Assembly: GCF_004217555.1 (NCBI RefSeq)
Contig: NZ_SHKW01000001.1
Location: forward strand, 1,054,001-1,118,000
From: Edaphobacter modestus
GTDB taxonomy: Bacteria > Acidobacteriota > Terriglobia > Terriglobales > Acidobacteriaceae
DNA length: 64,000 bases
Direction of reading: 5' to 3'
This document shows positions 45,219-53,655 of the stretch, one piece after another. The notes beneath the pieces were generated by a model. That model was not told the DNA's origin, ran no database searches, and worked only from the letters and a program-made list of their open reading frames with translations. A program made the position numbers and the translations under genes. Each line of letters begins with the position of its first letter. Position 1 is the first letter of the stretch.

Positions 45219-45508
45219 AGTCCATCCCGCTGTGTAGCTTCCGCACTCCCAGCTTCCAGCTTCACCATGGTCTCAATGCGGTCGAAACTTCCTCCCACGA
45301 GGAACCGTTCGCCGGCGCAGCGAACCAGCATCAACTCGCGCCGCCCTCCGAGCGAAAACGTCTCCAGCAGTTCTATCTCTCGCGGACGCACTGCCTTCGC
45401 AGATCGCCGATTGGCCCACATCCGCAGCAGCACACCTGCAAGACCATGCTGGATGGCGCTCTCCACCGGCTCGCTCTTCCATGACAAACTTCGCATTCCT
45501 ATTCCCAT
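45209..45508 (-). CDS. fliO: FliO-like flagellar export assembly protein
   Basis: This 99-residue protein sits immediately before fliP, the usual fliO place. The part IELLETFSLGGRRELMLVRCAGERFLVGGSFDRIETMVKL matches the FliO cytoplasmic domain. The N-terminal region (SAIQHGLAGVLLRMWANRR) is a poor transmembrane helix, whereas normal FliO is anchored. The FliO call is mainly by position and this short core. Confidence 0.7.
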   Translation of the reverse strand: MGIGMRSLSWKSEPVESAIQHGLAGVLLRMWANRRSAKAVRPREIELLETFSLGGRRELMLVRCAGERFLVGGSFDRIETMVKLEAGSAEATQRDGLCG

Positions 45509-45523
45509 CGCTCTCTATCCCTG

Positions 45524-45868
45524 CTACGCCAGCCGCGTCAGCCGAACCATCAGGTGCTGATCCACCACTTCGAATTCGCTCCATGCCACCTGCATCCGGC
45601 CGGCCTTCAGCGGAATGTCCTCCGTATGGGGACAAGCGCTCTCCACAATCTGTCCCGGCTCCAGCCGCAACAGATCACCAATCTTGAATCCGCTCAGCGG
45701 GATTCCCGCGGTCATCGCAACCGTCATCTGCGAAAGCAGCGGCCACGAGGCGTGCTCTTCGATTCGCGCGATCCACGGTTGCGCGAAAAGGGCAACTGGC
45801 GCGGCCGCCTGTTGCGGCGGCGCGACCGGTGCAGCGGATTCAACTCTCGCCAGCTCTATCTCTGCCAT
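45524..45868 (-). CDS. Divergent SpoA-domain protein, second FliN-like
   Basis: This 114-residue protein has an Ala/Pro/Gln-rich start and a SpoA domain from about residue 45 (LLSQMTVAMTAGIPLSGFKIGDLLRLEPGQIVESACPHTEDIPLKAGRMQVAWSEFEVVDQHLMVRLTRL). The strands are recognisable, but the glycine and basic pattern of FliN (DLVVGDRIVARGEVVV) has drifted to IPLKAGRMQVAWSEFEV. It occupies the place where fliM-fliN normally lie, between fliL and fliO. It may form mixed C-ring units with the canonical FliN at 37674-37982. Confidence 0.75.
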   Translation of the reverse strand: MAEIELARVESAAPVAPPQQAAAPVALFAQPWIARIEEHASWPLLSQMTVAMTAGIPLSGFKIGDLLRLEPGQIVESACPHTEDIPLKAGRMQVAWSEFEVVDQHLMVRLTRLA

Positions 45869-45891
45869 CGATCTCTCTCCTGCGCTCTCTA

Positions 45892-46434
45892 TTACCGTTG
45901 AACCAGGAACTCGGTGAAGAACAGATCCACAACCTTGATTTCGGGATGGCGGTCCACCAAGGCGTCCTTGAGCTCCTTCTTCAGGTGCTCCTTCCCGCCC
46001 GAGGCCAGCAGCTGCTCCGATGTCTCCCGCCCCAAAACCGTCAGCGCCGTATCACGCACCGCGGCATCGGCCTCGCGACCGGCAGGTTTAGCTCCCTCGC
46101 CCTTCGATTCCTTTTCAGCTTTCTCGTCGGGATCTGCCACCTCCAGGGTGAGTCCGATCTTCAGAAAACTAGTTCCGGAAGCATCGGCCAGGTTCACCAA
46201 CAGGGGCTCGAGCGTCGTCATATGGGTTTTGGCCGGCAGCGCCGCCGGTGCCGCTGGTGCAGCTGTGGTCCGGATCGGAAGCTTCCCTGAACGAAGCATG
46301 TAGTAAAGGAAACCGCCGACCGCGACGGTTGAGACGACCACTCCAAGTACAACGGCGGCCAGCAGTGGCATCATCGGAAGCTTTACCGGATCCGATGTAA
46401 TCTTTGCCTGGATAACGGGAGGTGTAGTAGCCAT
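45892..46434 (-). CDS. fliL: Flagellar basal body-associated protein FliL
   Basis: This 180-residue protein has one membrane helix at about 23-47 (PMMPLLAAVVLGVVVSTVAVGGFLYYML). The periplasmic domain follows (THMTTLEPLLVNLADASGTSFLKIGLTLEVADPDEK), and it ends in the FliL pattern DRHPEIKVVDLFFTEFLVQ. FliL surrounds the stator and raises torque. A sigma-54-like element lies 16-31 bases upstream and a terminator beyond it, suggesting a fresh transcript starts here. Confidence 0.9.
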   Translation of the reverse strand: MATTPPVIQAKITSDPVKLPMMPLLAAVVLGVVVSTVAVGGFLYYMLRSGKLPIRTTAAPAAPAALPAKTHMTTLEPLLVNLADASGTSFLKIGLTLEVADPDEKAEKESKGEGAKPAGREADAAVRDTALTVLGRETSEQLLASGGKEHLKKELKDALVDRHPEIKVVDLFFTEFLVQR

Positions 46435-46449
46435 GATGCATCTTCTTCA

Positions 46450-46465
46450 TGCAATCTGCAGGCCA
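46450..46465 (-). promoter_or_regulatory. Sigma-54-like element before fliL
   Basis: On the minus strand TGGCCTGCAGATTGC gives TGGC and TTGC in the correct -24/-12 spacing (GG-N10-GC). The predicted start of transcription is only about 5 bases before the fliL ATG, too short for a normal ribosome site, which lowers confidence. Confidence 0.4.
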
Positions 46466-46521
46466 TCGATCGCTCTATCTCGATTAGGGAAACTTCACGA
46501 TTCCGGAAAGGTCGTGAAATC

Positions 46522-46553
46522 AAAAAAAGAGAGGGCGGCCGCAGCCACCCTCT
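46522..46553 (-). terminator. Intrinsic terminator between flgE and fliL
   Basis: On the minus strand AGAGGGTGGC pairs with GCCGCCCTCT (one G-U) around a 4-base loop, and CTTTTTTT follows. It lies about 20 bases after the flgE stop and splits the flagellar block into two transcripts. Confidence 0.85.
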
Positions 46554-46573
46554 TTTCCCTCTTCCGTACTTCG

Positions 46574-47800
46574 TTAGCGAATCATTCCCAATGTTGTCTG
46601 CGTTAGCGAATCGAAGGTGGTGATCGTCTTCGAGTTCGCCTCGAAAGATCGCTGCGCGACAATCAGGTTTGCAAACTCAGTCGAGATGTCCACATTCGAC
46701 TGTTCGAGCGTCGAATCTTCGATCGTTCCGCGTCCGCCGGTGCCAGCCACACCAACCACCGCATCGCCTGAGGCTGCCGTAGTCTCGTAGCTGTTATTAC
46801 CGACTCTCACCATGCCCTGGGTGTTGGTCACCGAAGCCACGGCGACCTGCCCGACCACCTGGGTATGGTTGTTGTCGAACTTCGCGGTCACCACGCCGTT
46901 CGGGTCTACCGTAAAGCCCGCATAGTTGCCGCTGGCGAATCCGTCCTGCGAGGCGGCGCCTGTGGTGGAGGGCGCCGTCGTCTGCGAAATCGTCGGACTT
47001 CCGCCACTGGCGAGGTTCCAGTTGAAGCTTAGATCGCTCGCCCCGTCGGAGAGCGTGGGGAAGGTGATGTTGCTGATCGTCCCCGTGGGAGCCGTAAGGT
47101 TTCCGTTCGAATCGAAGGTCAGCGTGCCGGTGTTGTTTGTCGGTGCTCCCGTCGCCTCGCCCGCAGGCATCGAGACGCTATAGTCCCACTGGTTCTGCCC
47201 GGTCTTGGTATAGGTCACGGTCAGCGCATGGCTGTTGCCCAGCGAGTCATAGACCTTCACCGGCGTTGTAAACGCCGTTCCGACTGTCGCCGCAGCATTC
47301 AGGTTTGCCGTAATCGAGATATTCTGAGTCGCCTGCGCCGCCTGGGTGACGCCGACCGGAAGCGAGAGCGGAACAAGCCCGGCATTCACATTCACAACGC
47401 CGTTCGTTGCGGGATAGCCCATCACGCTTGCGCCGCCCGACGTCGTCAGGTTGCCCTGCTGGCTAAGCTGAAAGTCGCCTGCCCGGGTCAACTGCTGCAC
47501 CCCGTTCTGATTCACGACAAAGAAGCCGTTGCCGCTCAGCGCCATATCCGAAGACTGCCCCGTCGGCAAAAGTGTGCCCTGGGTATAGTCGGTTGTGGTT
47601 CCGGAGACCCGTGTTCCCGAGCCGACCTGCAACGGGTTGTTGGAACCCGAAGTCCCGATCTGCTGGTAAAACAAATCCTCAAACGACGTCGCCTGATCCT
47701 TATAGGCCGTCGTGTTCAGGTTTGCGAGGTTATTCCCGATGGTATTCAGTGAAGTTGTATCGGCCTGCAGGCCGCTCAGTGCAATGGAAAACGATCCCAT
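46574..47800 (-). CDS. flgE: Flagellar hook protein FlgE
   Basis: This 408-residue protein builds the hook. The N-terminal helix MGSFSIALSGLQADTTSLNTIGNNLANLNTTAYKDQ carries the rod/hook pattern. The middle is beta-rich (VKVYDSLGNSHALTVTYTKTGQNQWDYSVS is the FlgE D1-D2 part). The C-terminus VDISTEFANLIVAQRSFEANSKTITTFDSLTQTTLGMIR is the closing helix. Export is by the flagellar type III system. It is 109 bases after flgD and followed by a terminator. Confidence 0.95.
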   Translation of the reverse strand: MGSFSIALSGLQADTTSLNTIGNNLANLNTTAYKDQATSFEDLFYQQIGTSGSNNPLQVGSGTRVSGTTTDYTQGTLLPTGQSSDMALSGNGFFVVNQNGVQQLTRAGDFQLSQQGNLTTSGGASVMGYPATNGVVNVNAGLVPLSLPVGVTQAAQATQNISITANLNAAATVGTAFTTPVKVYDSLGNSHALTVTYTKTGQNQWDYSVSMPAGEATGAPTNNTGTLTFDSNGNLTAPTGTISNITFPTLSDGASDLSFNWNLASGGSPTISQTTAPSTTGAASQDGFASGNYAGFTVDPNGVVTAKFDNNHTQVVGQVAVASVTNTQGMVRVGNNSYETTAASGDAVVGVAGTGGRGTIEDSTLEQSNVDISTEFANLIVAQRSFEANSKTITTFDSLTQTTLGMIR

Positions 47801-47909
47801 ACTTCTCTCCTTGGTTGAATCTCTTCGCAGCCCCTCCCGAAGGAGTCCGCTCTGTTTTACGTTTCCAGAAACGCGGAACGTGAGTGCTCTCTGTTAGCGA
47901 CGATGCCTG

Positions 47910-48254
47910 TTAGCCCGTTACCGCATCACCGATAGTAGTTTCAAGACTTCCCAGCCCCTGGTTGATCGAAATCAGCTGCTGGAGACTGTTCACCCCAACC
48001 AGCTGCTGGATATAAGCGTTCGGATCCGTAGGCTGCGTCGGGTCCTGGTTCTTCAACTCCGTGACCAGCAGCGTGAGGAAATCGTTCGCAGTGATCGTCG
48101 AGTTATCCGTGGTCGAACTGCTGCCCGTGTCCGATCCGCTTCCGGTCGCGTCCTTCGCCGAGACCTCCGCCTTTGGCTTCGGAGCGAGCGCCGTAGCCAC
48201 TCGGTCCGCCGCCTTTCCATTTCCTACAAGGGAATTCAACTGCGATAGATCCAT
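47910..48254 (-). CDS. flgD: Minimal hook-cap protein FlgD
   Basis: This 114-residue protein contains only the N-terminal FlgD domain: NDFLTLLVTELKNQDPTQPTDPNAYIQQLVGVNSLQQLISINQGL matches the family signature. The Tudor- and FnIII-like domains of full-length FlgD (over 200 residues) are absent. It caps the growing hook; short forms occur in several phyla. It lies between fliK and flgE, the usual order. Confidence 0.88.
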   Translation of the reverse strand: MDLSQLNSLVGNGKAADRVATALAPKPKAEVSAKDATGSGSDTGSSSTTDNSTITANDFLTLLVTELKNQDPTQPTDPNAYIQQLVGVNSLQQLISINQGLGSLETTIGDAVTG

Positions 48255-48284
48255 CTTTTCCTCCGTCTCGTAAACAACATTGTT

Positions 48285-49994
48285 TTAGGCTCGTACACTG
48301 AGCCAACCGCCAGCCCCTGCATACCCAACCGAAGATGGCCAGACTGCTCCGCCTTCGTCCTCTGTACTTCCCTGGCGCGAGCCATCCTCGTTGCGGCTCA
48401 TCCCGGATGCACTCTGACGACCGGAGTCAGCCTGGGGGTCGGACGAGCCTCGCCCTGCCTCATGGTTCTGGCTCCCGCCACCGGACAGATTCGTCTGATC
48501 CATGACGCTCGAGGGTGGATGGACAACGACGGAGTTAACCGCAACCTGCTCCTGGTGTAGATAGCTCGTCAGCGACGGCAGATCGCGTCGCAGCATCTCC
48601 GTTCCGGCAGCAGAGCTCGAGGACACGGAGGCGTGAACGGCTCCATCGTCAGCCAGCTCGGCGCGAACCTTCAGCCAGCCATGCGTGCCGCCGGGAACTC
48701 CTACTTCAAGCGCTGTTGGCGTCGCCGTCAAAACCTTGTGTTCGCCCGATCCGTCAAGGTGGGACGACGTAGAAACCGCATCGCCTTGCCCGCTCTCAGG
48801 GTGTACGTTGGCGGGTGCGCCTTTCTCGCCCGACGGAATCGTCAACGCATGCTCATGAACCTGGGTCACAGTCGATGTCATACCCGGCGGAACTTCTGTC
48901 ACGCCTGCATGCGTCTTCTCCGGCTGATGAAGTGCATCACTCGCGTCGCCTGGGCCTCGTTGCTCTGTGGCCGATCTCGTGTCGTGCGTATCCGTACCCG
49001 AATCTTTTGGCGGAAGCACCACGGTGTTCTCCCGCTCCGTGGTCCTCTCAGCTTTCACCGGTACCGAAGAATCGGCAGCACCCGTCGCCTGCGTCTTCTG
49101 CACACCACCCGCTTCCTTTCGAGTCGCCGTGCCAACCGGGGATACGGAAGCGAGTTCTCCTGTTGCGGCAGACTCAGTCGCCGCCGCTTTCGGTAGTACC
49201 TCTGTTGACGCGACGGTGACTGCCTGGGAGACCGGGGCGACGGTCATTGCCTGCGTGTCTTCTACAACCACTGCGCCCGCGGCGGAATCCCCATTGCTGA
49301 TCTTCTTCATCACTTTTGGGTGCGTCCCGTCTCCTCGAGACTTGACCTCGCTTTTATCCTCCCCAAGACGATGACCCGGTGCCTGCCCGGTGCCACTCTT
49401 CAGTGCAACGATCAAAGCATCCGCCAGTCCCACACCGATCCGTGGTGTTCCGGCATTGGGCACTGGAAGCTCCTGCTTCGCTGCAGCCGCATCCTCTGCC
49501 TTCGGCATACTCTGTGGCTCCGGCGGCACCGCAAGAGAGCTCTTCTGCCCGGCAAGGGCCTTCCCCGCTATATCAGTGGAAACGCCCTCCGCAGACGGCA
49601 GGATACTTGCCTCCTCCGCAGGCGAACTCCCTTCAGCCGGGCTCGCGGTGTCCTGTCTCGTGACACCATCGGCGATATTCTTCGTCAACTGCGAGGCAAT
49701 CCGCATCGTCGGGGTTGGAACAGAGCCCTCACCTGCCTGCCCTGTAAAGGCAGTACCAGTCAGCTCCGGCTCGGTCGTCCACGCCGGAATCGGATTCTTC
49801 GTTGCCGCGTCACCACGGACCGGAATCCCCACTCGAAGATTGCGTTCGGAAAGAAGCTCCTTTTCCGCGCCAGCGGTCACGTCCTTTCCAAAACTTTCGG
49901 CGAACGACATACTCTGGGGATTCGATCCCGCATGTCCGGGCACAATCAGGCTGCCACGCATCTCTTCCGTTCCGAGGACTCCTGCAATCTTCAT
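48285..49994 (-). CDS. fliK: Flagellar hook-length control protein FliK
   Basis: This 569-residue protein is mostly low-complexity, rich in Ala, Thr, Gly, Ser and Glu. The C-terminal part at about 430-500 (HGWLKVRAELADDGAVHASVSSSSAAGTEMLRRDLPSLTSYLHQEQVAVNSVVV) matches the Flg_hook domain of FliK, which switches FlhB specificity. Its order fliJ-fliK-flgD-flgE agrees. A sigma-54-like element lies upstream. Confidence 0.85.
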   Translation of the reverse strand: MKIAGVLGTEEMRGSLIVPGHAGSNPQSMSFAESFGKDVTAGAEKELLSERNLRVGIPVRGDAATKNPIPAWTTEPELTGTAFTGQAGEGSVPTPTMRIASQLTKNIADGVTRQDTASPAEGSSPAEEASILPSAEGVSTDIAGKALAGQKSSLAVPPEPQSMPKAEDAAAAKQELPVPNAGTPRIGVGLADALIVALKSGTGQAPGHRLGEDKSEVKSRGDGTHPKVMKKISNGDSAAGAVVVEDTQAMTVAPVSQAVTVASTEVLPKAAATESAATGELASVSPVGTATRKEAGGVQKTQATGAADSSVPVKAERTTERENTVVLPPKDSGTDTHDTRSATEQRGPGDASDALHQPEKTHAGVTEVPPGMTSTVTQVHEHALTIPSGEKGAPANVHPESGQGDAVSTSSHLDGSGEHKVLTATPTALEVGVPGGTHGWLKVRAELADDGAVHASVSSSSAAGTEMLRRDLPSLTSYLHQEQVAVNSVVVHPPSSVMDQTNLSGGGSQNHEAGRGSSDPQADSGRQSASGMSRNEDGSRQGSTEDEGGAVWPSSVGYAGAGGWLSVRA

Positions 49995-50020
49995 CCCGTT
50001 CGTTCTCCACTTTTTAGAAA

Positions 50021-50036
50021 GGCACGCACATTGCCA
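50021..50036 (-). promoter_or_regulatory. Sigma-54-like element before fliK
   Basis: On the minus strand TGGCAATGTGCGTGC has GG-N10-GC spacing with TGGCA and GTGC blocks. The predicted start gives a 16-base leader that still includes GGAG, the same arrangement as at flgB. Confidence 0.4.
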
Positions 50037-50065
50037 AAACCTCAGTCCTGATTCTTAAGAGAGAC

Positions 50066-50542
50066 TCATCTCTCTTCCGGTCTCTCTCGCAACAGATCTG
50101 CTCTCCTCTTCTTTCCCTTTCTCTGGGCCAGAAAGCGGTCGTCCGATGCGGCCTGTAGCCGCCGCTGTTCCAGAGCTGCAATCTTCCCAGCTTCACCGTC
50201 GATCAGGCTCTTCATTCGCTCGCTCCACAGCCTGCTGTCCATGTGTCTGGTCTTCGCTGCTTCTCTGATCTCTCTTCGCCTCTCAAGGATCGGTTCCAGC
50301 TGCCTTGTCTTGCGAATCGCAACCTCTTCCCGGGCGGCCATCGCCGATCGGCCGAGGCTATCCTGTCCTCGCATCGCCTCGCGTTCTTCTCTCCACGCCA
50401 GGTGCAGCGTGTTGGTCTCGGCGCGGATCGCCGTCTCGGCTTCACCGACATCCGCCGCGGCCATTCGAGCCTCGATCGAATGAATCTCTTCGATCAGCCC
50501 GTACACCGCGCCAAGCCGCCTCAACGCCATCAGTCGCTGCAT
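50066..50542 (-). CDS. fliJ: Flagellar export protein FliJ-like
   Basis: This 158-residue protein is almost entirely charged helix (LIEEIHSIEARMAAADVGEAETAIRAETN, later RKTRQLEPILERRREIREAAKTRHMDSRLWSERM), as expected for the antiparallel coiled coil of FliJ that inserts in the FliI hexamer. Sequence similarity to FliJ is weak, so the call rests on helix content and its place two bases after fliI and before fliK. Confidence 0.7.
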   Translation of the reverse strand: MQRLMALRRLGAVYGLIEEIHSIEARMAAADVGEAETAIRAETNTLHLAWREEREAMRGQDSLGRSAMAAREEVAIRKTRQLEPILERRREIREAAKTRHMDSRLWSERMKSLIDGEAGKIAALEQRRLQAASDDRFLAQRKGKKRRADLLRERPEER

Positions 50543-50544
50543 CG

Positions 50545-51876
50545 CTATAACACCATCGCCGTCAGCCGTTCCACCGTGTCCTCCAGGCTGATGCGCTCCT
50601 GGCTGTCCTGCTCGAGAAACGCCCGCATCGCCGGCATCGCGCGTATCGCGCGATCCAGATCTTCATCGGCACCTTGCTTGTACGCTCCAATCCGAATCAG
50701 ATCTTCGGACCGCGCATGCGCCGCCAGCAGCGTTCGCATCAACGTCGCCTGGCTCTTGTGCTCGCGGCTCACAACCGCCGGCATCAAACGACTCAGCGAA
50801 TCGAGCACGTTCACCGGCGGATACCATCCTGCCGACGCCATCGACCGCGACAGAACCACGTGCCCGTCCACAAACGACCTCACTGAATCCACCACCGGAT
50901 CCTGTTGATCGTCTCCCTCCATCAGCACGGTATAGAAAGCCGTAATGCTTCCGCGCTCGAAGTTTCCGGCCCGCTCTACCAGCTTTGCCAGCCGCGTGAA
51001 CACAGATGGCGTATAGCCTTTCGTCGCCGGAGGCTCACCCGCAGCCAGGCCAATCTCACGAGCCGCCATCGCATAGCGTGTCAGCGAATCCAGCACCAGC
51101 AAGACGTGCTTTCCCTGTGCCGCATGGAACTCCGCAACCGCCGTGGCCGCGAGCGCCGCACGCATTCGCAGCAGAGGACTTTGATCGGAGCTCGAGACCA
51201 GCACGATCGCGCGACGCATCCCCTCCTCGCCCAGCGAGTCCTCCACAAACTCCCGCACCTCGCGACCGCGCTCGCCGACCAGCCCCACCACGGTCAGATC
51301 GGCAGCTGTATTCCGAGTCATCATGCCAATCAAAGTGCTCTTTCCCACACCCGATCCGCCGAAGATGCCGATTCTCTGGCCACGTCCAACCGTCAGCATC
51401 CCATCCAGCACACGCACTCCCGTGCTCAGCGGTTCCCTGATCGGAACTCTCTCCATCGGCTGCGGAATCACTCCATCCAATGGGCGCAGCTCCCGTGCCC
51501 GCAGCGCAGGAAGCCCATCGAGCGGCATCCCCAGCGAATCCAGAATTCTTCCCTCCATGCCCTCGCCCACCGCGATCCCCGGCGTCACGCCCGTAGCGAA
51601 GAGCGCATCGCCATACCGGATTCCGCGCGTCGCCTCCAGCGGCATGGCCAACACATTGCGGCCACGAAATCCAATGACCTCGCCCCGATGTCGGCGTCCT
51701 TCCGCGTCGAGGATCTCGCAGCACTCCCCTACCGAGCACAACGGGCCCTCCGATTCCACGGTCTGTCCGTTCGCCTCGATGACGCGGCCGCTCCAGCGCC
51801 AGGAAGGACCACGCTCCAGCCGCGCGAAGTACGGCGACAACAAGGATCCCTGTTCTGTACTCACGGACGAAGTCAT
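50545..51876 (-). CDS. fliI: Flagellum-specific ATPase FliI
   Basis: This 443-residue F1-like ATPase delivers export substrates. Walker A is FGGSGVGKSTLIGMM, Walker B is VLLVLDSLTRYAMAAREIGLAAGEPPATKGYTPSVF, and RGSITAFYTVLMEGDD is the FliI signature. It shares one base with the end of fliH and is two bases from fliJ, so the FliHIJ complex is encoded in one run. Confidence 0.96.
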   Translation of the reverse strand: MTSSVSTEQGSLLSPYFARLERGPSWRWSGRVIEANGQTVESEGPLCSVGECCEILDAEGRRHRGEVIGFRGRNVLAMPLEATRGIRYGDALFATGVTPGIAVGEGMEGRILDSLGMPLDGLPALRARELRPLDGVIPQPMERVPIREPLSTGVRVLDGMLTVGRGQRIGIFGGSGVGKSTLIGMMTRNTAADLTVVGLVGERGREVREFVEDSLGEEGMRRAIVLVSSSDQSPLLRMRAALAATAVAEFHAAQGKHVLLVLDSLTRYAMAAREIGLAAGEPPATKGYTPSVFTRLAKLVERAGNFERGSITAFYTVLMEGDDQQDPVVDSVRSFVDGHVVLSRSMASAGWYPPVNVLDSLSRLMPAVVSREHKSQATLMRTLLAAHARSEDLIRIGAYKQGADEDLDRAIRAMPAMRAFLEQDSQERISLEDTVERLTAMVL

Positions 51877-52580
51877 TACGCCGGCCTCTGTTGGAGCAGA
51901 TCGAAGAAGCCCTTCTCAATCTCCTCCAGCTGCGCCTTCACTCCCAGATCGACCCGTCCCACGCTCGTCTCCAGAAAGCACTCTCCCGGCTCCAACCGCC
52001 TGTCGGCCTCGACCACCACGTCGTCGTGATGTGCGCGAGCAAGAATAAGGCCCCACTTCTCTTTCTGTCCTTCAGGCACATGCAATCGGACCGAGCCGTT
52101 CTCCTGTACCTTTTCAAGTGCGACCCTCACAGCTCCCTGCAGCAGCAGCGGATCCAACGCAATCTCTCGATGCAGCACGCGCCCCGCAATCGCCAGGGCC
52201 AGCCGAACAACTTCGGCTTCTACCTCCGCGAAGTATCGTGTCCGCTCTCTGGAAAATCGCTCGCACAATCTGGCGACCGACTCCCGTTCCTGCGTGATCT
52301 TCTTCTCAAGCTCCTCGGCAAGCTCTTCGCGAACCTCGACCCGCGTCTGCTGCCTCACTTCATCGATCTGTCTCTGGCTGTTCTCCGTCTGAAGACTCAA
52401 GCGTGCTTCCAGTTCGGTGAGAGCATCTTCTTCTCCGCTCTCACTTTCAAAGATCGGCCTCTCCAATACGGGTTCGCCGGGCTCATTGCCCGACAATTCC
52501 TTTAGCTCCTCAAACTCAAGCGGCAATACGACACGCAGGCCGCCTACTGCTTCCAGTACAGGCTCAGACGGCGAGATCAT
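51876..52580 (-). CDS. fliH: Flagellar export regulator FliH
   Basis: This 234-residue protein inhibits and anchors FliI. The acidic N-terminus is followed by a long helix (TELEARLSLQTENSQRQIDEVRQQTRVEVREELAEELEKKITQERESVARLCERF). The globular end is VRLALAIAGRVLHREIALDPLLLQGAVRVAL, then LEPGECFLETSVGRVDLGVKAQLEEI, as in FliH/YscL. Its start overlaps fliG by 17 bases. Confidence 0.9.
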   Translation of the reverse strand: MISPSEPVLEAVGGLRVVLPLEFEELKELSGNEPGEPVLERPIFESESGEEDALTELEARLSLQTENSQRQIDEVRQQTRVEVREELAEELEKKITQERESVARLCERFSRERTRYFAEVEAEVVRLALAIAGRVLHREIALDPLLLQGAVRVALEKVQENGSVRLHVPEGQKEKWGLILARAHHDDVVVEADRRLEPGECFLETSVGRVDLGVKAQLEEIEKGFFDLLQQRPA

Positions 52581-53655
52581 CGTCGGCTCCCATCTTCAGC
52601 ATCATCCTGCCTTCACTCTCCAGTTGACGTGCCAGTGCCAGCAGCTCCTGCTGTGCCAGCCCGACATCCTTCATTCGCACCGGTCCCATGACGTCCATGT
52701 CTTCCTTCAGCATCTCCACTGCACGCGAGCTCATCGCCTTGAACAGATGTGCCTTCAGGTTCTCGCGTCCGCCCTTCAGCGCCATGGCCAGAACCCTCTT
52801 GTCCGCGGCCGCGATAAACTCGCGGATGCTCTCCGCCGGAACCGTCAGCAGGTCTTCGAAGGTAAACATGAGATTGCGAATCCCGATCGCCAGCTTCGGC
52901 TCCTCCTGCTCAATCTCCTCAAGAATCACCTTGCTCGCGGTTTGATCCACCCGATTCAGCAGCTCCGCCACAGCCTTGAACCCGGAGTACGATTTCCTTC
53001 CGCCGTTCCCCATGCCCTCCATCCTCTGGTGCAGCACCAGCGCAACCTTCTGCGCCATCTCGGGCGAAAACTGCCGCATCTCTGCCAGCCTCTTCACCAC
53101 GTCCACGCGCATGGACGGTTGCAGTTGCATCAGGATCATTGATCCACGCTTCGCATCCACATGAGCCAGTACCAGCGCAATCGTCTGCGGATGCTCACTC
53201 TCCAGGAACTTGCTCAGCTGCTGAGCGTCCATCTTCTGCAGCGCTGCCATGTCGCCGTGCGCTCGCTCCCGAATCCGTTTCACCTGTGCCAGCAAGGCCT
53301 CTGCCTTCGACGGCCCGAAGGCCTCTGTCAGCACGCGCAGCGCATACTCCGGTCCTCCGCGAACCATGTACTGCTGCGTCTCCAGCAGACCGTAAAACTC
53401 CGTCAGCACCTGCGTCAGCTGCTGCGCTCGAATCTCCCCAAGCCGCGTAATCTCCTCGGTCACGCGGTGAACATCGCTCTCCGAGAGGCTTTGAAACAGC
53501 GTCTTCGCCAACTCGTCTCCGAGCGCCACCATCAGGATCGCCGCCTTGCGCAGGCCTGAGGCCTCCAGCGGCTCGAAACCCGACGATTCGGGAAGCATCA
53601 GCGGAGTCCGCTGCGCTGTCTGTGCGGCTGCTACCTGTCCTCGCTGCGCCATCAA
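52564..53655 (-). CDS. fliG: Flagellar motor switch protein FliG
   Basis: This 363-residue rotor protein contacts the stator. SGLRKAAILMVALGDELAKTLFQSLSE starts the FliF-binding domain, EHPQTIALVLAHVDAKRGSMIL includes the EHPQT motif, and the charged torque helix is MFTFEDLLTVPAESIREFIAAADKRVLAMALKGG. Start overlaps fliF by four bases. Confidence 0.96.
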   Translation of the reverse strand: MMAQRGQVAAAQTAQRTPLMLPESSGFEPLEASGLRKAAILMVALGDELAKTLFQSLSESDVHRVTEEITRLGEIRAQQLTQVLTEFYGLLETQQYMVRGGPEYALRVLTEAFGPSKAEALLAQVKRIRERAHGDMAALQKMDAQQLSKFLESEHPQTIALVLAHVDAKRGSMILMQLQPSMRVDVVKRLAEMRQFSPEMAQKVALVLHQRMEGMGNGGRKSYSGFKAVAELLNRVDQTASKVILEEIEQEEPKLAIGIRNLMFTFEDLLTVPAESIREFIAAADKRVLAMALKGGRENLKAHLFKAMSSRAVEMLKEDMDVMGPVRMKDVGLAQQELLALARQLESEGRMMLKMGADDDLAV

